From the NCBI GenBank assembly GCA_905250885.1, contig CAJNOQ010000834.1, forward strand, positions 1-40,352: DNA of 40,352 bases, in the 5' to 3' direction. Origin of the DNA: Didymodactylos carnosus. Lineage: Eukaryota; Rotifera; Eurotatoria; Philodinida; Philodinidae. Under the pieces are notes generated by a model. The model was not told the DNA's origin. It did no database searches and saw nothing but the letters and a program-made list of their open reading frames with translations. Below, piece after piece: positions 33,870 to 40,352 of the stretch; positions within the stretch are counted from its first letter, which is position 1; each line of letters opens with the position of its first letter. The position numbers and the translations under genes are program-made.

Positions 33870-35295
33870 ATAAACTAGATGCCAACTATCCTGCGGATAG
33901 ATTGGAAACCCGACTGAGTGAAACGTTTCTTAGAAACACTTTAGATACTGTCTGAATTCCTTAAATACGGTTAGAACAGTGTAGTGCTCTAGTAGTAAAC
34001 ATTTTTGATGTATTCTATCGGTACCGATGTTTCAGACTATAAATTCATCACATTATACAAACTGGTGCATACCTAACTATACAGCAGTATAGACTGATAA
34101 GTATCATGTGACTATTTAGTAACTCACTCTACACTTTTCATACTGAATGTAAATGAAGTGTCACGTGATTAATTATCTGATAGAAAAGTTATTAAAAATA
34201 TACTCAACTTTTGGGACTCATTACTTAAAAATTAAAATATCTATCGAAAAAATACCTTCAGATATGTCATCTATAGCTCTTCCACTCGTGAAAATGATAG
34301 TTTTCCCAAATCTGAGATAGCTAAAAACGAGTGGCTAACTAAAAGGAAAAAGTTGTCATAGTACCTTCCAGTTGTGACATAAGCTACGTAGATAACTAGA
34401 GACCAACTATACTGCGCAAAGATTGGAAAGTTGACTGAGTGAAACAGTAAACAGACGGAATTAGAACATCTACAAACTCATAACAGTTTGACTATTTTTC
34501 AAGAAGAATTCCTATATCAGCTGCTTCATTATCATTGTCTAGAGTTGTCTCAAAACTATACTCATTTTGTGACACTAATTATACGATAACTAAAGCAAAT
34601 ATCCGAAAACTAACTTCAGATGTGTTATCTACAATTCCTACACTTTCGAATCATCTTTTTCGCAAACCTGTACGATCAGAAATAACTGAGAACGCGTTGA
34701 CTCGAACGAGAAAACACAGTATGGAAAGAAAGAAAGAAGAATTTTTCTGGGTGAAAAGCAATAAGTCTCCTTGAGCTCCACTCAGTTGATTTAATTAATT
34801 TAAACCAGAAATCTCTCAGTGAAAGAATTGACTGTTTTCTCCTTTAGCAACAAAAATATGTTTCGAATTTTATTCACCTACATTTATCTTCTATAAGCGT
34901 ATTATTCACATTATGATATCAGTAATTCATTATTCTATTGAAGCTTTCATCATATCAAGCGCTATAGTATAAATTCACTACGAAGGATATCGCATGACGA
35001 TTAGTTATCTGAGAGGAGAAATGATACAGTTTTCTGGAAAATAGATTCATTTTGTAGCACTAATTATAGGATATTTAAAGTAAATATCCGAAAACTAATT
35101 TTAGTTGTGTCATGTACAACTCTTCTACTTTTGAATCATCTTTTTCTCAAATCTGTACGATCAGAAATAATCGAGAACGATGGATGAAAACATCGAAGAA
35201 AAAGTATAGAGAAAAAAAAAGAAGAACACGTGGCTAGAAGTGAAAAGCAATCGTTTCACTCAGTCGGCTTAATAAGTCGCTCCGAGTTTCACTCA
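33870..35295 (+). repeat. decayed direct-repeat array, about three units
   Basis: Three diverged copies of a 350-500 bp unit begin near 33870, 34391 and 34975. Shared landmarks: a phrase around CCAACTAT...TGCG..AGATTGGAAA and GACTGAGTGAAAC (33880s and 34400s; complement-like form near 35248); ACTCATTTTGTGACACTAAT against ATTCATTTTGTAGCACTAAT (34560s and 35047s); AATATCCGAAAACTAA (34597 and 35082); TGTACGATCAGAAATAA (34668 and 35155). No coding potential recognised; the 34535-34774 frame lies in unit 2. Confidence 0.55.
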
Positions 35296-36695
35296 ATCGG
35301 CTTAATGAACAAGAAGAAAACAAAACTTTAAATTCTAAAACAATATCTTTTTTGCAGCTTGCACGAGTCTTTCACTTTTGCATCGGTGTCGAATCTAAGT
35401 AAAAATAAAATGCGACTCGATTCGAACTCGTTCAGCTCTATACTACATAGTGTTTCTCAATTTTGACGTTGATAGTAGCCTCAAAAAAATGTCTCATTCA
35501 TTGTCAAAAAATAATCCGTGAACTACTTGTTTTATTACAGTGTATAGTAGTGTGATTGAAACTAACAATTGGATTACTTTTAAGACATAAATATAGACTG
35601 AATTTCTCTGATATATTCAAATCTATACTTAACAATAAAAATATGCCACGAATATCTGTCTGCTTCATTTTTTTCAAGGTGATTGTTAATCAAAAGCTGT
35701 TTGTTTCTTACAGGCCGTATGCACGGATGAATGCTTTCTTCTTTTTTTTTTGACTATACATATATAGTTTGTCATTAATTTTATTCCATTCGGTGAGCAA
35801 CAACTAAAAACGACTTTATAATGTAATGTTCTTTCTATAATATGTAAATATTAAATAAAGTTTAAAATATATAAAATCGAGGAAGAAAAAACATACCTTT
35901 TAATGGGTTTTTTTCTTTCCTTATTTAAAATACAACTAAATCATTTTTATTTAATATCTCCGATTAAATATTTTTATAAACAGCTTAGAAAATATCAGTT
36001 TTGTTCGTCAAGAAAAAGGTAAAACTGATTCTTTCTTCTTCTTTTTTTTCTTTTATTTTTGTGAACTGTTAACTATAAAAAAAAAAACACTATTGCAAAT
36101 TCCCTGTTGTGTACTATTTTAATAATCATTACAACAGTAGAATAATGTTCATTCGTTATTTTTAAAGATTGAAATAGATCAATTTATAATACATGGAATA
36201 AACAAAGATATTTATCTAGTTTAAATGTTTCTCCTCTTTCAATCTTCAAACGATTTTGTTTTTTTTGCAAAATTGTTCTTATTTTAATGATAATAAGATT
36301 CTCGAATAGAAATATTCAATTTCATAATGATAATAGAACATTGTTCTTAATCTGTCATTGACATTTATCAAAAGGAGTTTCACCTTAGTCGAAATGAATG
36401 ATCAATAATGATAGACATAAATTTATTTGACATAATTTTCTATTTATTTGTTTTATTTGTTTTTTTACATACATGCCGAATGTACAAAACATCACATAAA
36501 AAGAAACAATGGAAAAGAAAAAGACGAAAATAAATAAATACCTAGATTAGTCAAACAGACAACATAAAAATAGATGACTGTATATAATAACAACAACAAC
36601 AACAATAGGAGAAATACATGGAATAAGGATTATATATAGATATATTTATTGACAAATATTGACAATGAAGTTTTCTCACTCTCACTGTCTCTTTA
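35296..36695. other. 3' flank of the V-ATPase gene, no recognised feature
   Basis: Homopolymer- and AT-rich. The right part is the V-ATPase 3' UTR on the minus strand. A weak CAA/AAC tract lies near 36590. Confidence 0.4.
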
Positions 36696-39600
36696 TTAAT
36701 CGGTTAATTGATCTTCCATTAATCGAAATGAAAATGGAACAAACGGATAACCTTCACCTTTATAAAATTTTGATTGAAACTCAACCCTAAAATAAAATAG
36801 AATTCAAGAAATTAACTTAAATATCATGTTTAAGGGTTCCCTTCTCAGATATTATCTTCGACATCGTACATTCGATCTTGACGAAATTTTCCATAAATGT
36901 TAGACACAACGAGCTACGGGATAAATTACGGTCATACGGGAATTTTTTTGTCTCCAAGTCTTATGATTTAGGAGTTTTCCAGATATCAAGGTCCAAAAAG
37001 GACCCTAAAGTGTGTTCCAAGTTTTTTTAATATACTTCAAGTTGAAGAGTTCGGGTTTGTTCTATTTTAAACTAGACACCTAACCACATGGACTGACCGA
37101 CGTCGATTTTCAATGAAGCCTTTATTGATTTTCCAGACAACCAACAACCTCCAAAACTCGAAAAATCCTTCCGGGTTTTCTAAAAATCCTCAGTTTGACA
37201 AAAAACTAGGACCTAATTCAAAAATTGACGCCGGTCAGTCCATGTAGTTTCTTTTCTTCCTTTAAACAAAAAAGGAATGAATGCTCTACGATAAATCGCT
37301 ATTAAAAATCTTGGGACACACTTCAGGTATAACTTCCATGTAGAGAAAACGCTGTATAAAATGCTCAGTTTTAGAATTTCTAGGAAAATGCCTATAACTT
37401 TTTGATGCAAGATCATACAGAGTTGTGTCTTATTTTGATTAGAAACGTTTGCTCTACAAATCTGTGTATTCAAAAAAAAACTTTAATTGCATAAGTATCC
37501 AGGAAAAGACTATTATTTGAAGACCAGGTTTTTCGCGGCTCCCAGAAAACTTGCTCAAATTATGCGAAAAACTGCGGGAGCGGGATGGGAGCCTTAATTC
37601 AAACATACCAATGTAATCGAAGTGCATGAAGAAATGCTGATAAACCTTCCATTAATAATAATATAAATACAGTTAATACAGCCCATGGTATAAATACAAC
37701 GTATGTAGCTACTGATCCGATAAAACCCGGCATTACTAAACCATTATATAACACCATATGCCATAATACTTCCGATAATTCTATAAAAAAAATAGATAAA
37801 ACAAAAGAACGTTCATTATATTTAGCAATAAGTTCTAAATACATACGTGCATGTGCTAAAGACAATGCCCATAATCGTAGATAAGATGCTGTATGGGAAA
37901 TACAGCTAAGAAAATATTCAATTGTATGAATACCTTGTTCAACCCATAATTCACTCATATCAACCTAAATTTTGAAGAGAATTTTAAAACGAAACTTGAA
38001 ATTAATAATGACATTAAAAACACATTCTATTGTGTTAGTAAAGCAAGCATAAAATCAGTATAAGTAACTATCAAACATAAATAGCAGTAACATTTAAAAC
38101 ACAATAAATAATACATAAAAACAGAAGACACACACACACACACACATACAGAGTGTACATCACTAATAAATACTGGTGTTTTATTGTTTATTTTTATTAT
38201 TTTTTCTTCTTCAAAGCGATGGAAATGAAAAGTGATGATGGCAAATAAAACAAGAAAGAGTGTTCGACGTGGATTAACAAATTACACGAATGATCAAACT
38301 TTTAAGGTGTATATAAATAATAGCACAACAAATAACTAAACAATAAATGTTTCTCTACCTCTTTCTCATATGTCACATCATCATCCAACATGGTTTCTGC
38401 ACTGTCTGCATCACGCATATCAATATCCAATACTACACCTCGCTATAAAAATATTTTTTAATCAAAAATTCATCAAGAAAAAACTAAAACCTAAAAAATG
38501 AATAATTTTTTCAACGAAAAAAAACCAAAACAAAAAACAAAACAATTTCTATCATTTTATTCTACAATTGTTTTGTATTATTCAAATTAAGATTAGTCAT
38601 ATCTATGAGCGTTTTTAACATGCAAAATGAGGCATTATTAATCTTGTTTTTTTATTGTTATTTTTCTTCAAAAGTACCTTTGATATATTCAGATACATAT
38701 TTTTGATATATTCAGATGTTGTCTAAGAGAAAAATAATACCAGAAGAGAATGGACTGTTTGTGCTGAAAAAATAAATTTCAAAAAGTAGCAAAGGCTTTC
38801 TTATTTCTTAATTTCTTCTATTTTATGAAAGATTTAATTTTCTAAGTGTATTAGTAAAATTAATTAATTATTTCTAGAAATTAGAAATATAAGGTTACTA
38901 TTTGTCTCAAAGATAAAAAGTATAGATTACGAACTAAATAAAAAATAATAGTACGTTTACTTCATATATTTTTACAAAGATCTAATTAACTGATTAAGAA
39001 TAGAGATTTTCTATTCATCAATTAACTGACTCACTTAGAAAAAAGTGAATTAACAAAAAAATTATTAAGAGATTTTTTATTTATTTTTTCATCGAACTCC
39101 AGTCATCATTTGACAGAACTTCTATTCAAATCTGTTTCTTTCTGATCATGTTTGATGGTTTAGCATTAATCGAAAAAATATCTGAGATTATTAAGCAATC
39201 TAAAATAACTAAAATGATGAGATTATTTTTTTATCACAAATTTCAAAAGAAAAAAGAGATACACTAGCAATCCAGCCAATTAGTATGAAGATTCAAACAG
39301 ACTATGATAATAATAAAATCTATTTTAGAAAAGCGTTATCTGTACGTTGTACGATAACATAAAATGAGAAATGAAAGCAATATAATTATTTAGAAGAATT
39401 ATTCATTAATAAATGAAAAAATGGACAAGTTAGTTAGATAATCGGAGAGAGCATATACACACTCGTCTATTTATAAGAAACAACTACCTTTTGGTCACGA
39501 GATGAATGTATATCATTTATTTTAATTTGATCCTCAGAATTATTTCTTCTATTCTCAATAGAATTTCTATTATAATGCCGATGATGATCATCATCATCAT

Positions 39601-40030
39601 CATTATTATTATTGTTTGAAGAATGATGATTATTTCGAAAATGTTCATCGTACTGTAAGTGTAAGTGACATAATAAAATAGATATTTGAATCTTTATATG
39701 TATGGAAATACGTACAGTCGTTCGACGTTTATTCATTACTATTGTGTAGATTGGTCTACCGAATAACATTGCAGGAATACACAATAGAGCAATGATTAAT
39801 AACATCGATTGAATTACTTGCTAAAACGAGAAAGAGAGAGAAAAACGAGAGATTAAAAGATAAATGTTATTTTTTAGTAGTGCTCCTTCTCGGAAAGAAC
39901 GTACTACATCAATAATAAAAGTTAAATAGAACGTAAAGCAATATTCGTACTTGTCCGGTATAAAATACTTTTGAACTTATTGGCACTGCATCCTCTGTTG
40001 GATAAGTCATCAATATCATATTGATTAGAT
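36696..40030 (-). CDS. ATP6V0A: V-type proton ATPase subunit a (V0 sector), C-terminal 270 residues, 5' end outside window
   Basis: Exons in transcript order: 39951-40030 (starts at an acceptor, phase 1), 39716-39820, 39488-39652, 38359-38442, 37847-37964, 37609-37780, 36696-36786; phases agree and the frame ends at TAA. Subunit a forms the static proton half-channels against the c-ring and anchors the V1 sector in Golgi, endosome, lysosome or plasma membranes. Landmarks in order: [23 protein letters not shown]; a cytosolic loop with an Asn/Asp/His run; [30 protein letters not shown] in pieces, with the essential arginine (yeast Vph1 R735); [15 protein letters not shown] with the second arginine (Vph1 R799); and the end FVPFSF. 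Two introns (39653-39715 and 37781-37846) are 63 and 66 bases, divisible by three and free of stops. Identity is secure. Confidence 0.95.
37003..37331. mobile_element. fold-back element in the last V-ATPase intron
   Basis: AAGTGTGTTCCAAGTTTT (left) pairs with AAAATCTTGGGACACACTT (right), and CATGGACTGACCGACGTC (37088) with GACGCCGGTCAGTCCATG (37226). The middle is less well paired. Non-coding. Confidence 0.55.
37381..37480. repeat. half-copy related to hairpin family R
   Basis: TATAACTTTTTGATGCAAGATCATACAGAG followed by a TTATTTTGATTAGAAACG phrase parallels, word for word with changes, the right arm of family R copies 1 and 2 (TATAACTTTGCAAAG, CGTGTAGAG, CATTTTAATCAGAAATG). The partner arm was not found. 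In the last V-ATPase intron. Confidence 0.45.
38125..38150. repeat. (CA)n microsatellite
   Basis: ACACAC run of about 20 bp in the V-ATPase intron 37965-38358. Confidence 0.85.
38443..39487 (-). other. V-ATPase intron (1.05 kb), no recognised feature
   Basis: AT-rich with a short direct repeat near 38687-38714 (TTTGATATATTCAGAT twice). Nothing else supported. Confidence 0.5.
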
Positions 40031-40092
40031 CTAAAATAAGATCAATAGTCAATAAGTTAATTGACATAAGAATCCGGGTGAGTTGTCTGTAT

Positions 40093-40352
40093 CAGGGCTC
40101 CGAATGGGCCAGGAAAAATTGGTCCATGGGCTATCTCGCCCTTTATCGGCCTAGCCCATGGCTTTTAGTTCATAAACTTTCCAGCTCAGTCCGATCCATG
40201 GGCCGGACTGGATGGCCTATGGGCGACTCATCTAATAAAAGTTTTTTCGCGAACACAGCCTCATTTACCAGCTGATCAAGGCTGCTTGTCATTTACTCTT
40301 CTATTCCATAAGGATCAATGACAGAGCAGAATAAGACACTTTAAAAGAGTAA
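40093..40352. repeat. GGGCC/ATGGGC word cluster, probable left part of another hAT-like MITE
   Basis: Starts with CAGGGCTCCGAATGGGCC, a hAT-like end, followed by repeated CCATGGGC, GGCCTA, GGCCGG words in both orientations to about 40230. No right end is found before the window ends. It lies in the V-ATPase intron upstream of the first visible exon; its GC content stands out from the flanks. Confidence 0.4.

Noticed and set aside
37609-37964. A single long V-ATPase exon with a 22-residue insertion
   Set aside because: The insertion starts with GTATGT, ends with TTTTATAG, and its removal restores the family sequence SLAHAQLSEVLW, so it is an intron.

Overview
The window reads as AT-rich animal nuclear DNA. 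Genes are spliced, with many introns of about 50-70 bases and a few of 1-7 kb filled with small transposable elements. A bdelloid rotifer is the best guess (inference): base composition, the intron size mix, clearly metazoan gene families, and a gene tail at the left edge that resembles a bacterial peptide-synthetase-type (Pls/PosA) C-terminus, a kind of acquired gene bdelloids are known for. No marker gene settles the species.

Layout. 1-294 (+) is the end of the Pls/PosA-like gene. 295-5946 has no convincing gene but holds two large fold-back elements; the first (1988-3927) has arms of about 845 bp and twelve copies of one 17-bp motif. 5947-13699 (+) is a five-exon divergent nuclear-receptor gene, rebuilt here with consistent splice phases; it keeps only the first zinc finger of the DNA-binding domain, and its last intron (4.9 kb) is packed with fold-back elements and a retrotransposon relic. 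13700-18424 is intergenic, with a doubtful ORF, another retrotransposon relic and more small elements. 18425-31186 (-) is a complete 11-exon Golgi class I alpha-1,2-mannosidase (GH47, 637 residues) with every catalytic residue. Its 7.4-kb first intron contains, on the same strand, a complete intronless gene for a 230-residue prion-like protein with a myristoylation-type N-terminus (26135-26827), plus two nested hAT-type MITEs. 31187-36695 is intergenic, with one isolated exon-like block, a fold-back element and a decayed direct-repeat array. 36696-40030 (-) is the 3' half of a V-ATPase subunit a gene; its first exons lie beyond the right edge.

The two minus-strand genes are housekeeping functions of the Golgi/endosomal system (N-glycan trimming and organelle acidification); no operon-like linkage is implied. 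The most unusual content is the repeat landscape: fold-back elements with long near-perfect arms, a hairpin family present mostly in introns of all three multi-exon genes, and hAT-like elements whose interiors are each built from a different short degenerate word written in both orientations.
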